Shown piece after piece: positions 37,401-46,291 of a stretch of DNA of 64,000 bases. Below the pieces are notes generated by a model that saw nothing but the letters and a program-made list of their open reading frames with translations, did not search any database and was not told the origin of the DNA. This DNA is from Hormiphora californensis (taxonomy: Eukaryota; Ctenophora; Tentaculata; Cydippida; Pleurobrachiidae): the NCBI GenBank assembly GCA_020137815.1, contig CM035361.1, positions 797,524 through 861,523 on the forward strand, read 5' to 3'. Each line of letters opens with the position of its first letter. The stretch's first letter is position 1. Both the position numbers and the translations under genes were made by a program.

Positions 37401-40400
37401 GCACCAATAAACTTTTAGAATTACAAACTGGTAAAGTATAAAACAAGAAAGGGAAAAGGTGGTGGACATCTTAAAATTTAGGCCTTTTATCTTAGGTTCC
37501 CCTAAACTTTAGATTATCTGATAACAAACGGCAGTACGTTTATATTTCGTTATCATGCAGCCATACCATACATTATACAGTCCATTTTTCAACTGTTCAC
37601 CCCAAACTCGTGTGTGGATGATATTTATCTTTTTTGACATTGGCACCACACGTTAAAATGTGATAGGCACATACAAAAAATCCACACACGAAAAGGGTGG
37701 AGGGTTGTGCGGTTGAAAAAATGGACTTTAGGTATTGACGATGTGTGAATCACACTGTGGCCGTGTGCTGCAAAATATAAATCAGAGAAAAAAAGAGGCT
37801 GGATCCATTATTTATTCGGTATTCATGATTTGATTTGCACCTGCTACAACATATTATATAGGCCATTCACTGGGCCTTTGATAAAATTAACTTAAAAATA
37901 TGTCACGACCTTTCTTGAACGTCGGACTGAATTTAGTGTCCTGCACCTTGAAGCATATTATTCTCTATTCTCACAGATTTAGACTAAGATAGACCGTGTT
38001 GTATTTAGGACAGTCCTGAGTCCACCCAACGATCCCCCCTCCTAGGGTCATGGCCATGCTAGATGGGTCGACAATACGCATTGAAAAGATATTCAGCTAA
38101 GTTATTTTAGCCCTTGAGATCGAATGCATTGCAACATTATCTGGGAGGCGGGAGATCATTTGGCCAGACTGACAAAAATGCGTAACAAAGTCAGGGTCGG
38201 AGATCAAACAATGTTACCTGAGTAAAAGCTTGGGGCTGGAAATATTACAATGTGGCTAGCAGAGATGAGGGGGGGGAGATAGTGATGGAGAGAGAAGCAA
38301 ATAGAGAGATAGAGACGAGGAAATAGATAGTGAGGGAGATAGACAAGGCTTGGAACAACAAAGGAATTCCGCGTCTACGACTTCTTCACTTAAAATCCAC
38401 CAAAAACAACAAACAAGACAACACGGATCAACTCCGGCCTCTATGTAGTCAATTTCCAATTCACTTGGAAGAGTTACAAAGTATCGGACCCCGATTTAGT
38501 GGCCCCAGATTTAGTGGCATGGCAGGATTTTTTTCCCCCGATGTAGGAAATTAACATTATTTGAACCCGATTTAGTGGCACCCCGATTTAGTGGCAGGAT
38601 TTTTTCCCCCGAGGATGCCACTAAATCGGGGTCCGACTGTAGTACAGGATGTTCGTCACTTTGTCGTCCCAGCAGCAGGAACCGACCGAACCAAGTAAAC
38701 AACCAATCAGAACTCGTTATTTAGGTCACGTGACTGGTTATCAGCCAATCAGGGACCAGTATTTCCTGATTCGGTCGGTTCATGCCCAACAGCGACAAGT
38801 TACTACGTCATGTGTCATCAGGGTCCTCATGTTGACACAGTAAATTACACGTAGGTAAATTACAGCGGTTTTAACATTTCTTCGTTCCAGTATTAAACTG
38901 ATAACAACAGAGTTTGCTCCTTCCTAACCCTGTCATCTCCGACTAACAAACGTTTGTGAGTCGGAGATGATAGGGAAGGAGCATAAGCACCAATGTGATA
39001 TCTTGCACTGTAATTAGTCATCGCCATACGTTTTTCAAAGGATGTGAATAGTGTGACAAATTTTTGGGAAAAACCGAAAATATGAAAGAAACGAAAAATT
39101 TCGAGGAGAATATTATAAGTGAATTTGACACTTCGTGATGTATTCGAGTGAATAATTTCTGACATTTGTTCGGAAATTGGAAAATCAAATTTAGCAGGGG
39201 CGTGTATTTATGTAGAAGGTTATTAGATGGGACAGATAGGGCGGGGTGGGTAAAAAAGGGCGGGCGGCCGCGTTATACTCGGGAGAATTATATGCTTTCC
39301 ATTTATCGGGATTAAGAATCTGCAAGGGATAATATCTCAGGGTTTAACATCCCCTCCTTTTCAGATGACCAATCATCGTCAGTGGAGCTTGGCGAAGATC
39401 CCCTCTCCTCGGACATCTTCTACCCCTCCTCCACACCTCCTCCCCCTCCAGCTCCCTTCACTCCCGCTAAACCACCACGCAGCATGACGTCATCAATGAC
39501 GTCACCAGAGACATCATCATCATCGCGTCCCAAATCCACCTCAAACCTGGTGATGTGTGTGGATGAGTTTATATCTGATGACACGTGGGTGACGGTAAAG
39601 GGTCCTAATCTCACCAAAATACCGGTAAGATATTATACCAGCTGCTGTCTTTTTATGTAGCTGATCAAATCAAGATGATCCTCAACACGAAGGAGATTTG
39701 TTATGTCTCAGTTTATTTTTTGAGCAAAAAGTGACAGGCCTATTGGGTGTTTTAGGCTTTGAGCTACATCAATCCTCCTAAATTTGAGTATTTCTCTTCC
39801 TTCCATTCTTTTAGCTACTGCCACGCTCAAAGAGTTAGAACCCATCAACATCCTCCCTCTTCCTGAAACTCCCTCTCCCTCAGGTGACAGTGGTTTGTTT
39901 AGCGGTTAGTAATGTTAGTGTATGGTGTACGGACACATGGGGAATACTCTACTTTTCTATCAACAAACGGGGCGCCTCCCTTCAGTGGACCAAGGTATGG
40001 GAGAGATAGAAAGGTTTATTGTAGGCATGTAGTGTTCAGAGCGGTTTTAATATTTAAGTTGCAATATTGTAATTTTCTGGGTTGGTCCAGTACCTACACT
40101 TCTATCACCTTCCCTGTCCCTAGGTTCAAGGTGCCAAGTTATCTTCGGTCAGTGTCAGTGATTGTGGCCAGATAGTTTGGGGAGTATCAACAAGTAACAG
40201 GTATTTGCATTTTTTTTCGACCCTCTCTCACTGTGCCCCGCTCTTTTACAAATATTGTAAAGGAGGGTTAGGACACAACAAATGTAAAATGTAACAAAAT
40301 GTAACAAAATGTAACAAAATGTAACAAAATGTAACAAAATGTAACAAAATGTAACAAAATGTAACAAAATGTATGCAAACAATCGAGAATTATGAGCAAG

Positions 40401-43400
40401 GGGGTCGCTTGACACTGTGTCCGTGCTCCGATTTTTAGAATAAAAAGTAAGTACATGAGCAATTCAAGGTTTTAAGAATTTAAAAATGACAGTGTAATTT
40501 ACGTTCTAGAAGTTAGAATATTCCCAGCACTAACAGTAACATGTGAATTGGCCTGTAAAATATCCATGGCCATGCGTGGTTTAACAAGCTACTGTATGAA
40601 AGAATTTCCATGCAACTTGCTGGGAACATATATGAAGAAACTTATTATGTGTTAGTTGGCATGCTGGGAAACTGCCCAACAGATCTTGGATCGCTTAACA
40701 CTGTGTCCGTGCTAGAATAAAAAGAAAATAATATGAACAATTCAACCAAGTCCCAAGATCTACAGATATATATGTTCCTCCGTGGAGGTATATACCTTAT
40801 CCTAATTATCCGCCACATGGAGGTTTACATAAACCATTATCTAGGATAATCCTTCTAATGTTTATCTGCCGCCCTATTGTCGGGGCTACTTTTCATGAGG
40901 CCGCCACGTAGTGCTTAAATATATGCAAGCACATCATAAAATATGTATAAAAATGTTAAATTTCCTTGGCGCCATCTCATTTGGTCTCTCTCCCCCTCGT
41001 TTTCTCTATCGCCCTCTCCATCTCCCTACCCCTCTCCCTACCCCCCCCTCGCTTTCTCCCTATCCATCTCCCTACCCCTCTCCCTACCCCTCTCTCTATC
41101 GCCCTCCCCATCTCCCTACCCCTCTCCCTACCCCTCTCTCTATCTCCCTCTCCATCTCCCTACCCCTCTCCCTACCCCTCTCTCTATCGCCCTCTCCATC
41201 TCCGTACCCCTCTCCGTACCCCTCTCCCTACCCCTCTCTCGCCCTCTCCATCTCCGTACCCCTCTCCGTACCCCTCTCCCTACCCCTCTCTCGCCCTCTC
41301 CATCTCCCTACCCCTCTCTCTCCATATCCCTCCAACCCCCTTCCTTCTCTCAGAGCGATGGTGAGACTGGGTGTAGATCTAAAGAATCCAACTGGAACTG
41401 ATTGGAGCGAACTTATGCTAGATTCACAAAGCGTAGCTGTTGACTCCAGGTAAGATATGACAAGTCATGCTAGGTTTCTGACGTTTGAATAACAAAACAA
41501 GAATTATTGCATTATGTATTCATAATGCGGTGTTTCCCTGCCCTCCGTCGACAGGATCAGTATCACACTATCACAATATAAAGGCTTGGTCACAATGTAA
41601 GATGCATGCGTGTATGTACAGTTACACAGTGTTACTGCTCTACCCTCACCCCTTCAGCAACACCTCTTTTAGTGAGCGCTGCGCACAGCTTTGAAAAATA
41701 AGCGTCCTGACATCATATTTCATCAAAACAGTTATTTGATTTTATGAAGGAGCAGTTACTATGCTGCTACCGTGACACACGCGATTTTGACCACGCTCGA
41801 GTTACTATTTCAAATCCGAGATTTCTAAACCCTTTATGATCTTTTTAGCACACGTGCTAAAACGATCATCCGGGTGGATGCCCTTCGGGCATCCACCCGG
41901 GCAGGGAAAAAATTGTCTGAATTGAGATTCGCGTACGCTATTATTATTCCTCTGCCAGTCTCCTATATGTGAGGGACGTGGATCTATAACAGCCTTGTTT
42001 TTCCCACAGTGGTGTATGGTTGTTGATGAGTAGTGGAGATAAGTTGTTACATCGGACTGGTGTTACCCAAACTGAGCCCCAGGGAGAAAAGTGGAAGACA
42101 GTACCCCTGAAGAGTATCAAACTATCCAGGTTAGTCCCCCTCTCACTGTAAACAACACGTGGCCACGTGACACACAACACCATATATGGGCATATATGGG
42201 AGAAAAATGGAAGACAGTACCCCTGAAGAGTATCAAACTGTCCAGGTGAGTAGAACCATGCCTTACCCTCTCTATGTGTCCAAGAAGGTTAGAGCAGGAG
42301 CAAGGGAGAACCATATAATGTCTTGATCGACACTTTCTACCTTTAGGATTCGTTCACCCCTCTCTAATCCTTAAACAACTCTCTACTTCCTTCCTTCAGG
42401 ATAGCGTGCAGTGGGGGTGTACTGTGGGGTGTCAGAGATAATGGGCAGCTGGTAGTTAGACAGGGAATAACAACCGACAAACCAACAGGTAATCTATCCA
42501 TTCTGTTCGTAAAGTGTTCCTTGGATCAAAAGAAACAGGTTGGTTAAGGTCCCATGCTTCTAACTTATCTGTTTGGTTTCATTATTCACACCAATGGTGT
42601 TGGCGGGTGTGACATGACATCGAAGACGCTCATTTAGACGTTTCGGCTGTACGGCCATTATCATAAGATATCATTATGTACATAAAGGACAACATTGTAA
42701 AAGACTGGACCAAACGGCAAACAAACACAACATGAATATATAAGCCAAAAACTTATGTTTGAAGCTTGCACGTGTATGCGTGTTCCTAGTTATGAAGGAA
42801 TTCCAAACACAACATAGAGACGTCATCTTTTCAACAAACTTTTAATTGGACACCAAGGAATGTAACAAACAATTAGTTTATACTTTATTCCAAATTTCGA
42901 TTTTGTGCACCACTCACTTTGACCATGCTTCTTCCAGGTGACTCATGGCATCTAATGCGGGTAAACAATGTACGGGAGTGCCACGTTGGGAGATCACTGG
43001 AAATTGGTTGGGTTGTTGATACAGCAGGGATAGTGTACTTTCAGGTGAGAGCTAGTTACCATTAGTTACCATTAGTTACCCCTAGTTACCATTAGTTACC
43101 ACTAGTTACCATTAGTTACCACAACCCCTCCTATGGTGGCATGTGTTACCCCTAGTTACCCCTAGTTACCCCTAGTTACCCCTAGTTACCATAACTCTCC
43201 CTCCCCTCCAGAGTGGTGTGACACAAACTAAGCCCCATGGTACCAACCTATGGTGGCATGTGTTACCCCTAGTTACCCCTAGCTACCATAACTCTCCTCT
43301 CCAGAGTGGTGTAACACAAACTAAGCCCCATGGTACCAACCTATGGTGGCATGTGTTACCCCTAGTTACCCCTAGCTACCATAACTCTCCTCTCCAGAGT

Positions 43401-45553
43401 GGTGTAACACAAACTAAGCCCCATGGTACCAACCTATGGTGGCATGTTAGTGCTAGCGAGCATGTTGGTACCGGCCCGGGGACCACTGCCAGCCTCGCAG
43501 GATGGTTCGGAGCACGACGCCGCAGTGAAACAAAACAGGTCAGTTATTTATCTTGATTTAAAACAAAAAAGAGCAAGTTTTATTTAATTTTAGTTAGTTT
43601 TGGCACACAAAACAAAAACAGGTTTATTTGAATTGTCCATACTTAATTTGTTTGACATAAAATGAAGTGCAGACACAGTGTCAAGCGACTCAAAATTTAT
43701 TCTTGATTTGATTTTAGTTACTTTTGGTTACTTTGGTTGATAAACTGGTTATCCAGCGGTATCACCTAACTGAATTTGTTGTATGCTATCTTGAAAACAA
43801 CTAATTGTCTGTCACCAGGTTGCCACGTCTACTGAGGGTGGTGTTTGGTTGCTATGCGGTGACTCAACTCTGTGCCGTCGCTATGGTAACATAACGGGCC
43901 ATAACTGGGCAAGTGTGTTGCGGTCTTCACTAGGCAATACTGGACAAAGGTACTGACTCCTTTTTTATTTCTTCAATCCCCAATAATCTGGTCCTATACA
44001 ATATTATATATTCCCTATTTCTTGTCTAGCTCTATGACCCTAGTATCCGTCATGGTTGCGATGAAAGTCCCACACACTTCATTATTTCCCTTCCACCCTC
44101 TCCCTACTCCTCCCTACTCCCTACTCCTCCCTACTCCCTACTCCTCCCTACTCCCTACTCCTCCCTACTCCCTACTCCTCCCTACTCCCTACTCCTCCCT
44201 ACTCCCTACTCCTCCCTACTCCCTACTCCTCCCTACTCCCTACTCCTCCCTACTCCCTACTCCTCCCTACTCCCTACTCCTCCCTACTCCTCCCTACTCC
44301 CTACTCCTCCCTACTCCCTACTCCTCCCTACTCCTCCCTACTCCTCCCTACTCCCTACTCCTCCCTACTCCCTACTCCTCCCTACTCCCTACTCCTCCCT
44401 ACTCCCTACTCCCTACTCCTCCCTACTCCCTACTCCTCCCTACTCCCTACTCCTCCCTACTCCCTACTCCTCCATACTCCCTACTCCTCCCTACTCCCTA
44501 CTCCTCCCTACTCCCTACTCTCTACTTCTCCCTATTTCAAATCCCCGCCCTCCCCAGGTTACGCTGGACAGGTCTGGTGGCGCAGGGAGCCTACCCGGAC
44601 AAGACATCACCCGTGTGGGCTGTAAATGGAGACGGAGAGCTGCTGTGTCTAACACGGTCCTGCGAACCCCGACTACTGGAAATACCTGAGGTATGGAGTT
44701 AAAGTTAAACTCTAAAGTTTTTGTGCTATCCTGGAATATTAAAACAAATAATCATGTATATCCAGGTGACGGTTTGTGTGGGTGCGACGTTAGGGGTGCT
44801 ATGGGTATTAGACATCAAAGGAAGAATTCTGGTTCGTCATGGAATTTCTGAGGGAAACCTAATGGGCGACCAATGGAAGGTAGTATTGTGTTTTGTAATG
44901 TGTAATGAGTTTCAGTTTCTAAACTCTAAAGTTTTTGCCATGTCCTGAAAACAACCACTAAACACGGTATACAAACTCATATATTGTTCTCTTTTCACAG
45001 GTGCTAAACCTGACTCAGCTGACCCAGACTCTTGTCCACCTTGTTCACATCTCTGTTTCTGAATGCAGTGTATGGGCTGTGGATAGGAGGGGTCTAGTTT
45101 GGTATCGAAGTGGAACCCTCGCAGGGTCAGATGGGAGGGTGGTTCAGGCGTGGGTGCAAGTGGATGGTAATGGACTACTGTTTAAACAGGTGAGAAACAT
45201 TTTAACCTTTGATATGTCCACCACATTTGAACATTTCTCCAATACAGCCTGACCGGATTGCTCTTGGGAACGGGATTTTTCCAGTAAATCACGGTGCAAA
45301 ATCAGAGTCCAAACTGCAATCTATATCCTGACACCCGATTCTTGCAGGTCCAAGTAGGTAAAGGACACATGGTATGGGCACTAGACACGAAGGGCACAGT
45401 GTTTGTTCGGGTGGGAGTCACGCCCCAGCTGCCAGTTGGGGAGCACTGGGAAGCTGTTCCTGGGACACTCTGTAAACAAATATCTGTCAGTGCCAACCAG
45501 GTGAGATTGTTACTTTTACTAAGGGGAGATGTGTAAGATCGTTACTTTTACTA

Positions 45554-45636
<83 letters not shown>

Positions 45637-46291
45637 TTATGTATTTTTGTCCTGTAAATCGCCCATATTTACCACTCCATGAAACCCCCAACTCTCGTCT
45701 CTCCTCCCAACCTCTCAACAAAACTCTCCAGGTGTATGGTGTAACTAGTAGTAACACCCTGGTGTGCCGTTACGGGATCTCTCCCTCCCTACCGGCGGGT
45801 AACTACTGGCGACGTCTAGCAGGACCATCCCCTGACAGGACTGTCAAAATGCTGTCTACCACACTTAACAACTGTCTTTGGTAAGAACAAGAATACATTT
45901 GATTTGTGTCTATTTTAATTGATTTAGTACCATTATATATTATATCGTTGTTTATCTTGTTGATATTTAATTTTTTTGTTTCGTCCTCATTTTAGGTCTG
46001 TCTGGTGGCCTGACCTTCAGTGCCAGCTGAGATCGGATCGGTGCCGCCAGACAGCATTTTAACCTGATGAGTGCTAATAACAGCCGCTACCTATTATATT
46101 TTACCAATGATTTAACTCTTGTTATTGATTGGTAACCATTGGTAACCCACTTACCAACCATCCCCAGGTGCGAGGGAGGGAATGGTGAGCTGTACCGGCG
46201 ACGTGTCAAGGTGGTCCAGACTGTATCACCCGGTGCCACACCAACCAACAACACTGGGCAGCCAAACTATGACGGCTGGGAAGTCCTGTGA
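16998..46291 (+). CDS. TECPR2: TECPR2 homologue, tectonin-repeat autophagy adaptor (5' end not certain)
   Basis: Exons: 16998-17941, 18979-19048, 19632-19743, 20509-20600, 20744-20855, 27139-27221, 27617-27727, 28583-28676, 39365-39624, 39884-39994, 40124-40200, 41354-41449, 42010-42129, 42400-42488, 42938-43044, 43398-43538, 43819-43949, 44558-44690, 44766-44879, 45001-45189, 45348-45500, 45732-45880, 46168-46291. All phases agree (3612 bp, 1203 aa). The first ~615 aa are acidic and disordered, with TDPGTTPL-type short repeats and a basic [17 protein letters not shown] patch; after that come about nine tectonin repeats (VWAV.. G....R.G......G..W). The chain ends in GWEVL, a W-x-x-L LIR preceded by Asp, as in TECPR2, an autophagy/ER-exit protein that binds ATG8s. 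TECPR1's DysF and PH domains are absent. The N-terminal WD40 propeller of vertebrate TECPR2 is not in the window; it may be upstream or missing. Two antisense genes lie in its introns. Confidence 0.82.
18581..18757. repeat. CA-rich minisatellite bounded by inverted ends
   Basis: Short ACACCCACATA-type repeats lie between AAAATGCGGTGTGAGC and its reverse complement GCTCACACCGCATTTT. This looks like a small inverted-repeat element whose interior has expanded. Confidence 0.6.
18812..18922. mobile_element. MITE CAGGAACCGACCGAA, copy 3
   Basis: Complete 110-bp copy in TECPR2 intron 1, ending 56 bp before the next exon. It is flanked by GCAG/GCCT, so the insertion site sits close to the acceptor. 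Confidence 0.88.
19320..19631. repeat. (GA)n then (CT)n tract abutting a 3' splice site
   Basis: A ~150-bp GA tract is followed by a ~130-bp CT tract ending in CTTTCCCTCAG at the TECPR2 exon 3 acceptor (exon starts 19632). The CT part acts as an oversized polypyrimidine tract. The two halves are complementary and could form a long hairpin in RNA. Confidence 0.8.
19921..20508 (+). repeat. 30-bp minisatellite made of 3' splice sites (~20 copies)
   Basis: The unit reads GCACTAATTTCACCC then TTCCTCCCCTCAGGA: a branch-point-like CACTAAT, a pyrimidine tract and CAG followed by GA. The last unit is the real acceptor of TECPR2 exon 4 (GAGCACGAC from 20509). Two 32-bp units near 20341-20450 break the 10-codon phase; the last two units before the exon stay in frame, so acceptor choice there would add 10 or 20 codons. 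Confidence 0.92.
21500..24019 (-). CDS. MFS multi-pass transporter, SLC18B1-like (5 exons, 443 aa)
   Basis: Exons 23905-24019, 23566-23727, 23065-23219, 22403-22561 and 21500-22240 agree in phase and total 444 codons with the stop. ATG 24019 begins [20 protein letters not shown], directly into TM1, as in MFS proteins. The N-terminal half ends with [21 protein letters not shown], a TM5-like Gly-rich helix. A charged loop ([11 protein letters not shown], about residues 205-220) precedes six more hydrophobic helices, so the layout is the usual 6+6. The overall pattern (PSSFY near TM1, G.G..F.NLP in TM2-loop, GGV.F...GW..PF) resembles the drug:H+ antiporter/SLC18 branch; substrate is unknown. The gene is complete and lies antisense within a 6.3-kb TECPR2 intron (20856-27138). 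Confidence 0.82.
22562..22735 (-). repeat. Tandem repeat carrying copies of an MFS-gene 3' splice site
   Basis: Three units of ~60-70 bp (ATGGGGCAATGTATTTCGAG ...) start at the real acceptor of MFS exon 4. Each unit junction reads, on the minus strand, CATCTTCTTTCAG then GTC, matching the real site CTTATTTCAG then GTC at 22562. Confidence 0.85.
24020..27138. other. 5' flank of the MFS gene / TECPR2 intron
   Basis: No further exon was recognised on either strand. A short duplication (GACTCCGAGCTGCGGACCAG) occurs at ~24137 and ~24173, about 120-175 bp upstream of the MFS start, in its probable promoter region. The rest is AT-rich, unannotated intron. Confidence 0.4.
26337..26657. repeat. Direct repeat, ~140 bp x 2
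   Basis: Two copies (~26337-26476 and ~26516-26657) of AATCATCGTGCAGCCCAGAA ... TTCTGGGACGCC, separated by ~40 bp. Surrounding sequence repeats GGCTGCAAG motifs. Confidence 0.75.
27772..27933. mobile_element. MITE TACAGTCGGACCCCG, complete copy
   Basis: 162 bp with perfect ~17-bp inverted ends and internal iterations of CCCCGATTTACCGGG. It is inserted 45 bp after the donor of the TECPR2 exon ending at 27727. Confidence 0.85.
28368..28450. mobile_element. MITE TACAGTCGGACCCCG, truncated copy
   Basis: Left end TACAGTCGGACCCCGATTTA and a degraded right end (ACCGGGGTCTGCC). Confidence 0.55.
28718..28760 (+). repeat. Duplicated exon end plus 5' splice site (TECPR2)
   Basis: The last 36-40 bases of exon 28583-28676 and its donor recur 80 bp downstream with one base change (TTTCCGATATTACAG/GT versus TTTCTGATATTACAG/GT). 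The copy has its own GTATG donor. Confidence 0.88.
29053..34518 (-). CDS. Rh: Rh-type ammonium channel (12 exons, 477 aa)
   Basis: Exons: 34477-34518, 34157-34295, 33920-34047, 33783-33850, 33255-33405, 33051-33134, 32721-32823, 32393-32520, 31853-32172, 31591-31715, 31357-31430, 29053-29124; phases agree and total 478 codons. The Rh signature runs throughout: [15 protein letters not shown], the pore segment TSDAGGS (Asp179) then [10 protein letters not shown] (His187), [30 protein letters not shown], and [21 protein letters not shown] (His364). Asp179 and the His187/His364 pair match the conserved pore Asp and twin His of Rh/Amt channels (RhCG Asp177, His185, His344). Vertebrate Rh has DTCG..NLHG, here DSAG..QLHG. 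The protein conducts ammonia/ammonium across the plasma membrane. The start [21 protein letters not shown] enters TM1 directly. The gene is antisense within TECPR2's 10.7-kb intron; its own last intron carries a Penelope-like element. Confidence 0.92.
29816..31092. mobile_element. Penelope-like retroelement fragment, inverted pair
   Basis: The plus copy (30278-30973) encodes [14 protein letters not shown], a Cys cluster ([15 protein letters not shown]) and a GIY-YIG-type domain ([24 protein letters not shown]), then a stop. This is the C-terminal end of a Penelope-like RT plus endonuclease. The minus copy (29930-~30307) repeats the endonuclease 123 codons with identical translation. Outside both lie matching inverted flanks ending GAGACAAGTGAAAACAAG. 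The reverse-transcriptase core is missing, so it is not autonomous. It sits in the last intron of the Rh gene. Confidence 0.88.
31801..31864 (-). repeat. Duplicated exon end plus 5' splice site (Rh gene)
   Basis: A 30-bp segment at 31835-31864, containing the exon 9 donor (minus: AGTTATAACCA then GTGAGTAACC), recurs at 31801-31830, a 34-bp period. Use of the second donor would shift the frame. Confidence 0.88.
32811..32900 (-). repeat. Duplicated 3' splice site plus exon start (Rh gene)
   Basis: GGGATGTTTTTAGCCTGATTTGAAGAG occurs at the exon 7 acceptor (exon from 32823) and again ~57 bp upstream in the transcript (~32868-32895). Each copy reads CTTCAAATCAG then GCTAAAAAC on the minus strand. 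Confidence 0.85.
34519..38473. other. 5' flank of the Rh gene / TECPR2 intron
   Basis: No exon was found in about 4 kb. Short relics only: TGCTCCTTTATAAATT near 36250 (Penelope-like end motif) and CCCATATATGGTGTCGTGTC near 37380 (the 53.9-kb satellite motif). The Rh promoter should be within the first few hundred bases, but no motif can be defended. Confidence 0.4.
38474..38642. mobile_element. MITE TACAGTCGGACCCCG, variant subfamily
   Basis: Same ends, but the internal iterated motif is CCCCGATTTAGTGGC instead of CCCCGATTTACCGGG: a coordinated change in all internal repeats. Confidence 0.8.
38676..38785. mobile_element. MITE CAGGAACCGACCGAA, copy 4 (inverted)
   Basis: Complete copy in opposite internal orientation, lying 34 bp after the previous MITE in the same TECPR2 intron. 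Confidence 0.85.
38915..38983. other. 69-bp imperfect hairpin
   Basis: TGCTCCTTCC...ATCTCCGACTAACAAACG pairs with CGTTTGTGAGTCGGAGAT...GGAAGGAGCA, a ~30-bp stem with few mismatches. It could be a tiny inverted-repeat element or a pre-miRNA-like hairpin. Confidence 0.5.
40280..40373. repeat. (GTAACAAAAT)n minisatellite
   Basis: Nine 10-bp units directly after a GTAAAGGAGGGTTAGGACAC repeat end, ~80 bp downstream of a TECPR2 donor. Confidence 0.85.
41010..41345 (+). repeat. Pyrimidine minisatellite ahead of an acceptor
   Basis: CCTCTCCCTACCCCTCTC-type units run for ~330 bp up to CTTCTCTCAG at the TECPR2 acceptor (exon 41354). It extends the polypyrimidine tract many-fold. Confidence 0.8.
41870..41900. 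other. Perfect GC hairpin with TTC loop
   Basis: CCGGGTGGATGCCC, TTC, GGGCATCCACCCGG. It belongs to a class of such hairpins seen also at 129-149 and 63806-63834, each next to the end of a different repeat. Confidence 0.7.
42182..42249 (+). repeat. Duplicated exon end plus 5' splice site (TECPR2)
   Basis: The last ~50 bases of exon 42010-42129 recur at ~42198-42246 (GAAGACAGTACCCCTGAAGA), followed by GTGAGT, a stronger donor than the original GTTAGT. A CACGTGACACACAACACCAT element fragment lies between the copies. Confidence 0.88.
43045..43397 (+). repeat. Triplicated 3' splice site and exon start, 93-bp period
   Basis: After a TTACCATTAG/TTACCCCTAG low-complexity run, the acceptor plus first ~48 exon bases (CCAG then AGTGGTGT.ACACAAACTA) occur at 43212, 43305 and 43398. 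The period is 93 bp (31 codons) and the whole 43212-43538 interval has no stop in the TECPR2 frame. Exons starting at any of the three would encode 0, 1 or 2 extra 31-residue units. Confidence 0.9.
44100..44545 (+). repeat. (TCCCTACTCC)n pyrimidine minisatellite ahead of an acceptor
   Basis: ~440 bp of CTACTCCTCCCTACTCC units ending 12 bp before the acceptor of TECPR2 exon 44558. The long open frame over it is compositional. Confidence 0.88.
45556..45634. repeat. (GA)n microsatellite
   Basis: About 78 bp of GA with one GG interruption, ~97 bp upstream of the acceptor of exon 45732. Every unit offers an AG dinucleotide upstream of the true acceptor. Confidence 0.9.
45996..46062 (+). CDS. TECPR2: Possible alternative last exon of TECPR2
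   Basis: CATTTTAG at 45988-45995 is a fair acceptor in the right phase (2). It would give [16 protein letters not shown]... and stop at 46062. Using it instead of exon 46168-46291 would remove the C-terminal WEVL LIR motif. It could equally be ordinary intron sequence with a chance open frame of 22 codons. Confidence 0.3.

Noticed and set aside
44022-44702. 226-aa open frame with [16 protein letters not shown] repeats
   Set aside because: Product of the TCCCTACTCC minisatellite; only its last ~44 codons (44558-44690) are a real TECPR2 exon.
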